A stretch of 64,000 bases of DNA from Avena insularis (Eukaryota; Streptophyta; Magnoliopsida; Poales; Poaceae): NCBI GenBank assembly GCA_023614405.1, contig CM042694.1, positions 93,789,285 through 93,853,284 on the forward strand, read 5' to 3'. This document shows positions 23,581 through 34,260 of the stretch, in pieces (the stretch's first letter is position 1; each line of letters opens with the position of its first letter). A model generated the notes under the pieces. That model made no database searches. It was given only the letters and a program-made list of their open reading frames with translations, and was not told where the DNA came from. Position numbers and translations under genes: made by a program.

Positions 23581-24168
23581 TCTGAATACCACAAGTTATG
23601 CTCCTAAAGCAAGAATAAGTAAGGCTCGAAAGTCCTAATGAGAATAAAAGGTAAGGATCAAGAAACATAGGGAGTTGATTTGGTTTAAGCAATCAGGCAA
23701 ATGAATATCAGGAAAATGGATATTTGTTTCTGCGAGTAGACATCATCTGACTGTACTAGTGCAAGGACTAGTACATCATCAGTCCCCAACATCTGTATGC
23801 ACACTGTTAAATTGACTAATGCAACAATTAGTACCACTATATTTGTGCAAGCAATACAAGTGCTGGAGCATTTACTCTGTATAGTAAAGCAATGGTCACA
23901 CAAGCCAACAGTATATTAAAGCAATAAGCAGACTATTCCAAAATTACCAGCTACTCCATGTGCTCCACTATGCACTAAGGAATAATTATGTTGCACTGAG
24001 AAATAAGCAGAATCTTGTCTGAAATAACTGAATGAATATTAACATTAGCATTTCTTATTTACTCTACCATGAGCCTAGATAGTCTATCTGTATTAGCAGT
24101 TCAACTTAAGAACAACCTAGCTATTACTACTACGTTTCATATCAAGCTAGCATTAAGTACTTCAGTCA

Positions 24169-24335
24169 CAAGTCCTCCCTGGCCACTTCAGTTGCCGAGT
24201 ACAGTAAGAAAAATAACTACTCTAAATATACTCTTGCAAGATCGAACTTACTCTATATATGTGATGTCTGACCTTTATACTCCAAACAATACTCCAGTTG
24301 CAAGTGCTCCCTGGCCACTTCAGTTGCCGAGTACA
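24169..24335. repeat. Direct repeats, 35 bp, 132 bp apart
   Basis: CAAGT[C/G]CTCCCTGGCCACTTCAGTTGCCGAGTACA at 24169-24203 and 24301-24335, with one difference. Confidence 0.8.
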
Positions 24336-24600
24336 ATAGTAGTATTTTTTAAGAGGTTGAGAATATTGTATCGTTAAATGGAAAATACCACAAAGATAAC
24401 ACTACAGCTCCAAACATCAATCTCAGGTCCAGCATACAGTTTGCCTGAGATAACCAGTGAAGGAACACACACTAAACCATTAGCACTAAGCGTGGAGATA
24501 AAGACTCCAGGAATAAGCACTACACCAAGTCATGAAACTTATATGTGCTTTCAGGCATGAAACTTCTTATTCATTGTAACATGCAAATACTCAGATTCAA

Positions 24601-24620
24601 ACACACACACACACACACAC
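24601..24620. repeat. (AC)10 microsatellite
   Basis: Uninterrupted AC dinucleotide run. Confidence 0.95.
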
Positions 24621-24914
24621 ATGCCATGATTTTCAAGATACTGAAATTTAATGCAATTTAACTTGATGCACAGTAATTTTGCGAGAAGCCAAAATGCCAA
24701 GAAATTTGATGTGCAGTAGTAAACGCCTTGGATGAAGTTTTGATCTTGGACACGCTTCAGGCAACATGATGGGACACTCGTTTTGCCATCCTAGAAATCA
24801 CACCGGATCTTTTTGACAGATCAATCAATCAATATGTGCAGTGTTCACCTATACTGTACAATTCTTACACACATACGACTGACTCAAGCGAGAATTCGAG
24901 CAAAGTGTGGGCAC

Positions 24915-25170
24915 CTGATTTCGCGTAGACGGTCAAAGAGGTGCAGGTAGTAGATGCCCTCCTCATCGGCGAAGGAGACAACGTTGTCAAGGCAGTGGTT
25001 CTTGACCAGCTCCAGCCCCTGCGTTCAATTGGTTCCGGACCACCTCCAGCCCCGCTTTTCTCGGCCTCAACGACGGCCCAGAGCACAGGCAGGTGGACAA
25101 GGCGCAGCGTCCATGCCGTGTAAGAGCAGATCAAGCGCCGGCGCGCACAGGTCCAATGCCGACGCATCAA
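24915..25170 (-). pseudogene. GT43 glycosyltransferase fragment (IRX9/IRX14-like)
   Basis: GT43 enzymes act in the Golgi on xylan backbone synthesis in plants. One frame carries TLRLVHLPVLWAVVEAE, like the family motif TLRLVPPPxLWxVVEA. After a frameshift a second frame carries FADEEGIYYLHLFDRLREI, like the family's FADxxxxYxLxLFxxLRxI block. The segment ends at a splice-donor-like ATCAG/GTGCCC (24914-24913), where the family continues RFGTWPVA in the next exon; no such exon is seen to the left. The stretch between the motifs is shorter than usual, there is a frameshift and a stop, and no start or C-terminal part. It is therefore a broken gene piece. The family call is from remembered motifs. 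Confidence 0.6.
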
Positions 25171-25430
25171 AATGGGACTTTGACTACCTCCATGTCGCCA
25201 GCGCCTCCCTCTTTGAGGGCTGCTCCACCCGATAACCAGGAGGAGGGGAACCGCTGATCCAAGAGCTGAAGGCAGGGGAGGGAAGGCCTGCTGGCACGAG
25301 GATGCAAAACCTCATCTTGGGGCGCGGGCCATGGGGCAAGTTTGAGAAGTCCTCTGAATTGCTTGTCATTTCGCCAGTCGTAGTTCTTGAGCTCGATGGT
25401 CTCGTGTTCTTCTCCTTGGCCTCGGTTTGC
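25167..25430 (-). pseudogene. Exon-like open frame beside the GT43 fragment
   Basis: An open minus-strand frame of about 88 codons with HETIELKNYDWRNDKQF and LLKLAPWPAP. A splice acceptor (TTTGCAG) lies near 25436. It stops at 25167, directly upstream of the GT43 piece. It may be an N-terminal exon of the same gene or a separate capture. I do not recognise the family. Confidence 0.3.
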
Positions 25431-25463
25431 AGCTTACTGCAAAGCACAGTATACTGAATCAAA

Positions 25464-25543
25464 ATGATAGCATTTGAGCATGCAATAAAGCATGATCCCA
25501 CATATGATAGCATTTGTACACAGAATACAGCACGATCGCACAT
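25464..25543. repeat. Tandem duplication, 40-bp unit
   Basis: ATGATAGCATTTG... at 25464-25503 and 25504-25543, about 75 percent alike. Confidence 0.7.
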
Positions 25544-28500
25544 ATGAACAGCTATTATAACTACTCCTTACAATTTCAAAAAGCTAACTGGAGTACTACT
25601 CTAATAAACAAGCCCGAATGGAATATATTGGATACATCTTAACTATCAACAGGTAACAGATAGTACAGGAACAGTATCCGCTACATCGTAGTAGATACAA
25701 ATTCTATCACAAATCATGTTGACTACCACATCGAAGAAGTATGAACACCTTCTGCTTATTATCAGAACAGCTCCTAATTTTGCATGGCCAACTGAGTACT
25801 TATCCAGAAATGAGTTTGGTCACATGACAAAGTATAATAGTAATAAACAGATAGTAGGGGAATACTGCCTTAATGCATCGCAGTATATACAAGTCCTATC
25901 ACAAATCATGTAAATAAAGGGTAATTTGATGAAGACTGCTCCGAACTAAAATATCCACATGTTAAATGCGGTCTATTCGGAGAATTCATTTCAGCCAGAA
26001 GGCACATTATATCTGTACCTGTTCAAGTAAGAACCGGCGAATCTGTAGATGCTGGTGATATTACAGGGAGATGATCCAGCAAACACTCACATCTACACAC
26101 ATCCAAAAATGAAGTGAATAAACTCAAATGGCTCACACGAGAAGTGGAAATCAGTGGTGGTACCTCATGGTTGCCTCAGATCGATGATCGTGGATCCACC
26201 TGCACACCGAAGGAACACGATGAGAACGGTAGCAGGAAGCAAGATCAATGGAATTTGAGGATTTCTTCGAGGCGATGATCCTAGAGGGGTTGACCTTTGT
26301 GAAGCTTACTATAAGATCAAGCAACTAAAGAATGCACTACAATATTATTTTCCCTCTCAACTATGTTCTAGAAAATATAGATCAGTTCAACTTAATATTT
26401 CATCTAATGCAGTTAGCAGTGACTTTGTATCCATGCATACTACGATGCATATTGGTTAGATTAAAGATCAAGAAACAGAAATAGGAAAACATATGAGCAT
26501 GTAAATCATGAAACAATATGAATCCGAAGGGCTTGGAAGAGATGACAACCTCCTTCCCTTGAATGAATTCGACATTTAGGATTTTCTTCAGCATCCGGCA
26601 TCTTTTTTGAATACCTAGCAACAGCCCCATCGATGGGCATGTTCTAGTGGAGCAACCGATAAGGGCCCCCAAATTCCAGGGGGGCCCAATTTACCTGTAG
26701 CTTAGTAGGTTGTACGCGGCCCAACTTCATCTGACGCTCTGTTTAGTGAACCATCGGCCTCGCGATTCCTTGGCACGCGATCGCGATCGCCGCCTGCCTG
26801 CTGATAGAAGCCCGATAACAACTCTTCCTGGTTCCCGATCAATTGATCGATAACGCCTCCCGATGGACGCCAATGTTTCCTTTGCTCGCGATTGCAGGTG
26901 TCACTCGGTCCAGGGCTCCTACCTCCAGGATCCTTGGTTCCTTGCTGGCAGATCAGGCGACGACGGGCGGGAAGCAGTCAAGCAGCAGATCGAACAATCG
27001 CTGATTTACCTTTTCACTAGTACGTACCCTGCTCTGCTCTAGTATCTGTTGTCTGATTCTCCATATTACAAAACTTCATGAACCGTAGTACATACGGAAA
27101 GCAGCAGACCAATCATCGATCAATTCGGATTGTCTCAGCTGGTTACTGAACCCTATGTTTTCCTTGTCCTTTCCAGCAGCCAGCCCTAACTTCGTCGCTC
27201 GCCCGACAAGCCTCCCTATCGGCGATTTTGTTCACGTGTCAAGGTATGACTGCCACAAATCGTCTATTCACGTTGAATTGCTTTGTTAATATATTAATTG
27301 GTAAAACATAATGGATCATGAGAAAAACAAAGTCACAATCTAGAGGTAAAAAAAAGAAAATACAAAGATTAGAAGCAGTCGCTCAGTCTAAAGAAATATC
27401 AGACGTATGTGGTTTTTTGGTAGAACATGAGGTTCGTTACTTTAGTGCTATATTTACGCTTTTGGAATGAATACTTGATATATTTGTGAACAATGTACGG
27501 AATAGCATATTCTGAAGTTACAATTAAAAACACATGATTTTGTTTTACTAGCTATTGACTTTGAAGAAATATACCCATTTTGTAAGTCGTACCGGGGCCC
27601 CCAAATCCTGGAGACAGAGCTGCCTAGCAAGTCGTCCTTTATTGTGCTGGAAGTAAAAGCAGAAAGAGAGAACATAAAAGGTCAAACGCTTTCATGGAAA
27701 GCTTACTTCAAATATTACATTGTCAAGAAATGGCACTGTAATTGTCGGTATGGACTATTTTTCATCATTTTAAGCCACTAATGCATCAAAAGGTGACTAT
27801 AGGAATCCCAAACCATCTCAAGTTGAATCGCAAAAAATGTTGATAACCCTTATCTACATTATTCTAGAGATCACAAGCCATCGCAATTGTATAGGAATAA
27901 ATAGGTGCACACCTTTACGATTTTCAAAGCATTTAATTAAGCAGAACAGTGAAACTTCATGTGTAACTGGCTTCCAGATGATCATCTAAATAATGTTAAT
28001 CATACTTCGACGTGTACCCAGTATCTCCCATGGCATCATGATATGAACTTAATCAGACTATCAAGAAAGCAAAAGGAGGTTACTCAAAACTACCAAGCCA
28101 TTTAGTCCCTCACGCCAGGCCGTTCATTACGATGGATCTGTCCGCTCAAGCACTGCACATCTCAAGGGATGAATCAAAATTGAAACTAGTGTTCAGAAAA
28201 CTGCAGCTCAGATCAAATTCACCTCAAGATAGAGCATGGAGCTACATCATGATGCAGGACCAGAAATAAACACAATGAAACGAAATTCCCGAAAGGTGCT
28301 ACTAGTTCTGTAACACTGCCATCATCAATTCTCGGACAGTATGACACTTGAATTTAACATGACCATCTATATTACACAAATCCACCATACAAGAAGCTTT
28401 TCATCCATAGAGATATCAGGAATAAAATTTTGACCGGATTATCACTTTAGATAGACTACAATTTCTGCAAATAGCATTCGCTGGTTGAAACAAACCTATT

Positions 28501-28789
28501 TGTCATGTGATCAAGATATGGACCCCAATAAAAATAAGCAAGCAATTCTCACGCCACAACACTCTGAAATTAAAATTGCAGTAGCGCTAAACAATGCATA
28601 CAGACAGACTGCTATTTTTCTTCATGCATCTAATTCCATGAATCTCAACTAGGTTTTAATTAGGAAACTCCAAACAGGAATTATGCTGTCTAATTAAGCC
28701 ACAACTGCTAATAGTGTTGTGCATCCAAATTAACAGAGGACAGTAGTGATGGAGGCCTAAATGCTGACAAACAAAGGAAAAGATTTGAC
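25544..28789. other. AT-rich spacer with a GC island at 26650-27240
   Basis: No recognised gene. GGGCCCCCAAAT occurs at 26666 and 27595 in the same orientation. The island between them has no long frame. A minus-strand frame at 26400-26672 is protein-like in composition only. Confidence 0.3.
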
Positions 28790-29155
28790 CTTTCAATGTT
28801 GATGTCGACAAGGTCCTGAATGGCAACGTCGAGGTCACAGCAGCGGTCAACGACTCCAGCCAGCCTTGAGATTCGGTGTGACCACGGCATCCTGCGAATA
28901 CGACAGCCGTCCGGTAGAACAATAGCAGTGGAGTCTGATCAGCAGCACCCAGTCATCATGTCCATTGGAGGAGAGTGGCAGCAGAAGCAGGCCAGCTTCC
29001 CTCATGGAATCGGTGGCGCAATTGGAGGAACTGGTCAACTTCCTTCTCCCAGGTGACTGGTAGCTAGAACTCATCGCCGGTGAAGCCATGTCCAGGGGAG
29101 GGCACCGGGGGCTTCCCAGAGCACAGCACCGAGGTGCTCCAGCGTGGTGGTGCAC
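28790..29155 (-). pseudogene. Exon-like fragment, unknown gene
   Basis: The minus-strand frame includes RISRLAGVVDRCCDLDVAIQ then DLVDINIE and ends at a donor GAAAG/GTCAAATC (28789). Upstream frames contain VTWEKEVDQFLQLRHRFHEG, separated by stops or frameshifts. It looks like degenerated coding sequence. The family is unknown. Confidence 0.3.
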
Positions 29156-30196
29156 AGGCCCGACTGACGGTGAAGGAGGGCCTAGATAAATACTTCCACA
29201 AGATTAAACTCAAATCTGCATTGGAAACGAAATGGATAGCAATAGCAGTGCACACTGAATTCAATATACTGACCAACTCGAGCTTACAAGTTTAATAAAT
29301 GGAACATGCAACCACCTAAACTTGTGCCTAGACAACTCTGAAAACACCAGACATACATCAGTCACTAGAGATAATCTTTTCTCCATAATCTAATGGCTAA
29401 ACTGAGTGCAAGATTCCTGTACAAAGAGAATTAAGAATTGCACATAATGATCAAATCTACAACCAGCGACAGAGCACTACAACAATCATCACTAAAACAA
29501 TCATCAGGGCATTAAAACAAGCAACTCCCCTGCAGATTAGACGAAAAAGACAGAGCACACATGGGGAGCCAAAATCAAAAATACGTCCGTAAACAGAGAA
29601 GAACACCAGTGGCATACAAATCATAGGAGGGCACAAATCGCATGCAGAGTTTTCTTTTTTTACGTTCAAGCTAACTAATTTCTGTTTTCATGTTCAAGCT
29701 AACTAATTTTGTACAACGCGTCAATGAGTAGAACAACCCAAATCTAAAATTCTACACCCAAAAAATCCCTACTCAGCTTAAATTCCCTACTGATCTGGGG
29801 TTCTTAGCAGAGAAAATCCTAAATCAGAAGCCCAGCTCTTGTCTGGTCCACAACAAACTAAGTCTAGAACCAGTAGTGACGGAAACGAGGGCCCATGGCA
29901 AGCGGGCCAGGTAGGTGAGCTACTCTTGACGGACACCTTGTAGTCGATCAGCAGCCATCAGAGTGCACTTGTGACATGTTGGCCACCTCTGGTATGATCT
30001 TAACCAGAAAGTTTACACTTGTTTTCAGTACTATGGATACATAAGCAACAACCAAGTTGAGCACATACATCTTCGTATAAACCCTCTGCCTATGCACAAA
30101 AGAGATGTACATCGATACATGCAGGCTTTGTAGTGAATACACATTCGTCCAGAGAAAATAAACAAATTTTAGCAAGAATACATGGAGGAGAGAGAC
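29156..30196. other. Spacer, no gene seen
   Basis: AT-rich; short chance frames only. A short repeat, TTCAAGCTAACTAATTT, occurs at 29667 and 29694. Confidence 0.4.
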
Positions 30197-30440
30197 CTCA
30201 TTGGCAGCAGCAGGTTTGGGAAGTCGTGGCAGCAGCGTGTCGGAGTGCTGGTCAGCATCAAGTAGTTTCTGCAAGCTTCTGCGCCTTCGCTCCTCCCGCG
30301 GCCGGCTGTCTCATGACTGGCTCGACACGAGGGCCATGTAGGTCTGCCGCCTCTCCTGCACCTGGCACTCGGCCCGCTCGCTGTAGCTCGGCCGTAGACA
30401 GGCACGGGCGCACATCATCATTATCACCATTCAAATCGTC
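30197..30440 (-). pseudogene. Exon-like fragment bounded by splice signals
   Basis: Minus-strand stretch from acceptor TGTGTAG/GACG (30441) to donor AATGAG/GTCTCT (30196). Frames include DDLNGDNDDVRPCLSTAELQ and, after a shift, AECQVQERRQTYMALVSSQS, then a stop and RRRSLQKLLDADQ. It is charged and helix-like, with at least one frameshift and one stop. The family is unknown. Confidence 0.35.
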
Positions 30441-30639
30441 CTACACATACAGCGAAAAAATACAGCATCAGCAAGGAAAAGGGTTTATGTTAGTGCGCAG
30501 CACAGGCATGAAACTAGGCATAATCAAACTTCCGAAGAGTACAAATGATAGTTAAAAAGCATATGACCAGAAAACTCTGTAAATGGAAGAATTGAGGATA
30601 ACAAAATATTGCTCAAAAATTATACTAGTAATACCTATA

Positions 30640-30760
30640 AATGGGTATATGTAGTGGTATTGCTGGCTATATATGCAAATAATTTTGCTTCCTATATATG
30701 TAGTTCTACAAGTATTCAGCGACCAAAAAAATTAATCTTGCCAAATGAAATCAGCATTCA
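30640..30760. repeat. Diverged duplicate, copy a
   Basis: ATATGTAGTGGTATTGCTGG...CTATATATGCAAAT...AATCTTGCCAAATGAAATCAG. It is matched by 31340-31455. Together with the exon-like pieces on each side this suggests an old local duplication of about 0.7 kb. Confidence 0.6.
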
Positions 30761-31142
30761 TCCACTTGGCATGCTAGCAATGTTTCTAAAAATTCAGATG
30801 CTAACTAAGAAAGAGAGAAATCTAGCTATACATAATAATAACTAAATAATCGGAGAACTTTTTGAACCTATAGTGAACATTTCAAGAACGTTGGGCAAGG
30901 AAGAGTACATCCAGCAGAAGGCATCTACCTAGCACTGCATATACATCTACATTGTACAATCGCCAGCGAAATCACAAGCAAATAAACAGTAGCAATTTAG
31001 TACTTCCCATGTTCCCTAATATAGGACGTAGTGGTACATAGCATGTCATCTACAATAAATAAGCATTTCCAACAAGCTATTGAGTTGGGAAACACCATGC
31101 GCATAAAAGGGAAAGCAAGACAATCTTTCATCTGCTACAAGA

Positions 31143-31286
31143 TGCTTGTTGGTAGCCTCCCCGAACCTGCGCTGTACCTGCGCACGGATGTCGATCTCGA
31201 CCTGCTGCAGCTCCTCGCACTTCTGCTGCAGGCTGAGGCCACCGCTCCCATCAATGGTGATGGATCAAAAGTCCACCCGTCTTGTC
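31143..31286 (-). pseudogene. Exon-like fragment with a helical segment
   Basis: The minus-strand frame contains LQQKCEELQQVEIDIRAQVQ, a charged segment likely to form a helix or coiled coil, followed by RRFGEATNKHL. An acceptor-like GGTGCAG precedes GACAAG at 31286. There is no start and no recognised family. A plus-strand frame over the same bases is Leu-rich and less convincing. Confidence 0.35.
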
Positions 31287-31339
31287 CTGCACCAAGAACC
31301 ACTTGAGTTGTATTCCACACCAGAGGAAAAGGCAACAAC

Positions 31340-31455
31340 AATATGTAGTCGTACTGCTACTGCTGCCTATATATGCAATGCTACTGCTACCTATATATGT
31401 AGTGCTACTGGCATTCAATAATTCAAGAAGTGAATCTTGCCAAAGGAAATCAGAT
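31340..31455. repeat. Diverged duplicate, copy b
   Basis: Partner of 30640-30760, with an extra GCTACTGCTACCTATATATG unit. Confidence 0.6.
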
Positions 31456-32283
31456 TGCGACCAACACAAGAAAAGGGCCGTTGATCAATTTGAATAAATG
31501 GATCACATAATGTAAATTGCCAAACATGCATACCAACAAATTAATATGATGGTTTTCCAATAATTTGAACAGATAATGGAATACAATGAAGAAATAATAT
31601 GCTTCCTGATCATAGCAAGGCATGTATGTGTCAAGTATGCATGATATATTGAATAAGAAAACATAGGAGCCAATTACTGCTTGCTTGGTTGCTCACTAGT
31701 AATGGCATCATATCTACCCTACCTAGCAGTGTAGTGTGTGTGTGTGTGTATATGTATGTATGTATCTACTACCATTCTACAAGTACCGGGCCGGTGGAAC
31801 CACGAGCAAACTACACCTATCAATGGTTCAACCAGAACAAGTCTACCGACGCACAATCGAGCAGTGGGACCAGTAACTAACACGCATGACTACATGGGAC
31901 CATCATATTCAGGCCACATACATTGGGAGACGTACCGCTAGATAGAGTGCAAGATAAAAAAAAAACCACCACTAGCCGTCATCTACCTACCGACCAATCT
32001 ACAGATCCGATGAAGTGATTTATAGAACAGAGAAAAAGGAGGCGACGGGCAGGAGGCAACCTAGCAGCCAGCCGTAGCCATCCTCGTCATCCCCGAGGGA
32101 AGGAGCAAGCCACCGTCCATCCTGAACCCGTCCCTCGCCGCCTGTCACCACGGCCGACGGCTGCCGCCGTGACGCCATCCGTCAAGCTGATAGGGTATTC
32201 GCCACACACACGGCCACACACGCACAGAGAAGAAAAAATGCAGAGATGAACGGGGGATGTGAGGTCGAGGGAGGATCGGCGTC
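31456..32283. other. Spacer with a GT/TATG microsatellite
   Basis: No gene. A TG run at 31733-31749 continues as (TATG)n to about 31765. Confidence 0.5.
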
Positions 32284-32485
32284 GTGCGTGCTCACCAGCG
32301 GCGTGTGGAGGTGGAGGAGGGGGTGATGGCCGGCAGCAACGGACGGTCGGAAGAGAGCAGCAGGTCGCCATCCTTGTCCTCGCGACCGTGGCACATCTGG
32401 AGGAGGAACAGGTCGTCGCCCTTCTCCTGGATGAGCGCCGGAGCCAGAACATACCGACGACGAGCCGGGCGGCCGCAGCGCGTAT
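32284..32485 (-). pseudogene. Exon-like fragment in a GC-rich island
   Basis: The minus-strand frame contains YVLAPALIQEKGDDLFLLQM then CHGREDKDGDLLL and ends at TGA. Composition and the Glu/Asp clusters look like real protein. No family is recognised and no start codon is in frame. The neighbouring 32486-32929 is GC-rich (Arg/Pro/Ser frames on both strands) and holds no clear gene. Confidence 0.35.
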
Positions 32486-32980
32486 GAGGGAGGTCAGGGA
32501 GGAGCAGGAGAAGGCGCGTGAGGCCGGGCCGGGCTAGGGTTCGCGCTCGGCAGGGCCATTGGAGGCGCGGGATGGACGCGTAGTTTTGGGAACCGGCCGG
32601 AGATACGGTACCGGGGCTGCGCCGGCGAGCGGTGGGGTCTTGGTGGCCGGCGAGGCGTGCGGATGGGGGTGGCCGACAGCGCTGTGTCTCGCTAGAAAGA
32701 AAACGGAATCGAGTCGGAGAAGAAAGGGGATCGTGATCTGTGAGGAGGACGGTGGCTGCTGGATGCGATCACGCAAATGGGTTGAGAGCTAGCAGTTGGG
32801 TTGGGCCCAAATTCTCCCGCTCAGCCCAACACAAAAACTTATTCCAGAATATATTTGAGATGATCGAGCGGGATGTGGACGTGATTGAATTTTGAATTGA
32901 GCGATGGAATTTTGTTCGCGCTCCGGTAGGAGCATCTCCACTCGGTTCCAGAAAGGCCGTTCGCAAGGCGAAAAATCGCT

Positions 32981-33371
32981 TTGGAGCCCGTCCTCATTGG
33001 AGGACTTTTTTGAAATTTTCAAAAAAGCATCAAACATTTTTGAAAAAAAAATATTTGTGTAGACAATGCTACAAAATACAAGTCTGCAAAATTTGAATGC
33101 AAAATAACTTGTATTTCGAGCGCAGCAAAAATGACAAATATGAGAAATTTTGAAAATACGAAGGCCCATTCAAAATTGTATTGTTTACGTTCAGATCTAC
33201 AAATTTCATTTTTTCTGAGGCAAGAATACAAAATATTTTCAGATGATTTTCAGTACGCGTGTATTATAAATCTTTACCTATATCGTAGTATTTTTTTGGA
33301 ATTGTTTGAGTCTTTAAATTTGAAATTTTCAAAAAAAAAGTCCTCTAGTGAGGAGCGAGGACGAGCTCCAA
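32981..33371. repeat. Inverted-repeat block, arms about 45 bp
   Basis: Left arm TTGGAGCCCGTCCTCATTGG followed by AGGACTTTTTTGAAATTTTC. Right arm 33319-33371 is the complement with small changes. About 290 bp of AT-rich DNA lies between. Outside the arms, GTTCGCAAGGCGAAAAAT (left) and GTTCGCAGGGCGAATTTT (right) stand in direct orientation, as if the block had inserted and duplicated a target. Confidence 0.65.
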
Positions 33372-33774
33372 ATTGACGCACTCGTTCGCAGGGCGAATTT
33401 TTTGTCCGGACGGCTAAAAACAGTCCAGGAAAAACGGTCTAGTCGCTTTTTCAAGATGCCGATTTAGTCTGGATTTGGGCCAACTTCCATCCGGCGATCC
33501 CAGGCCGAACCCAGGAAGCTGGGAACCACGTGGGAACACCGGACACAGAGAAAACACCGAAAAAACACGCACGCGTCCGCCGTGTCAGTGAGTGTAGGCG
33601 AGTCGTCCTCATCCTCCCGCCTCGCCTCCCGTGACGGACCGGCGGGCAATAACTGTCCGTCTCGTCGGTCACGCGTCGCCGTAATGGCGCGCCACCGCCG
33701 GCTCGCCTTCCCGCCGCTTCCCTTTTTCTCGCACATGCCGCTACACCCCTCCCGCGTCTCGTCGCCTATTTCGG

Positions 33775-33783
33775 CTATAAAAG
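33775..33783 (+). promoter_or_regulatory. TATA box of the ORF at 33872
   Basis: CTATAAAAG about 95 bp before the ATG, in a GC-rich setting. A normal plant spacing. Confidence 0.55.
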
Positions 33784-33871
33784 TCGGGGCCCTCGCCGGC
33801 TCACAGCACAGACTCTCGACCTCCCCCATTTCCCCCACGAACAACACCTCCGGCGAGAAGAATTTTCGGCG

Positions 33872-34260
33872 ATGGCAAAGAGGTACCCAGGCGACCCCGT
33901 GGCGGCGAACGGCTTCGGCCGGCGTACGCTCCAGCCGTGGGAGGCCCGCATGCTGCACGACGCCAGCTATATGGCGCTGTCGGACTTCCGGTGCCCGCCC
34001 GGCTGGAAGCTCGGCGTCGGCGGCGTGCCGATGCCGCCGGTTACCGAGGACGACCAGATGTTCGAGGAGATCCAGGCTACCATCACGGTGATGCCGGATC
34101 CAGAGCTCGCCGAAGATCCCGGCAACCTTGCCCACTAGGAAAACTTCTTTGTCGAGCACCGGAACGCCGAGCTCGCCGCCCACGAAGGTCCACTCGGCAT
34201 GTCGTCGAAGCCCAACAACGCGGTAGGGCACCGTCGCTGGTGGAGCACATCCACGCCGGC
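33872..34260 (+). pseudogene. Grass repetitive transposon-associated protein, broken
   Basis: The ATG opens 88 codons with GFGRRTLQPWEARMLHD and CPPGWKLGVGGVPMPPVTED, a pattern I recall from many copies of uncharacterised grass proteins linked to Harbinger-type elements. A TAG at 34136 stops it, but the same frame continues with ELAAHEG and RRWWS, also typical. The next stop is at about 34268. After that (34270-34990) the GC-rich sequence still shows Glu/Ala-rich pieces in shifted frames. The function is unknown. Confidence 0.55.
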
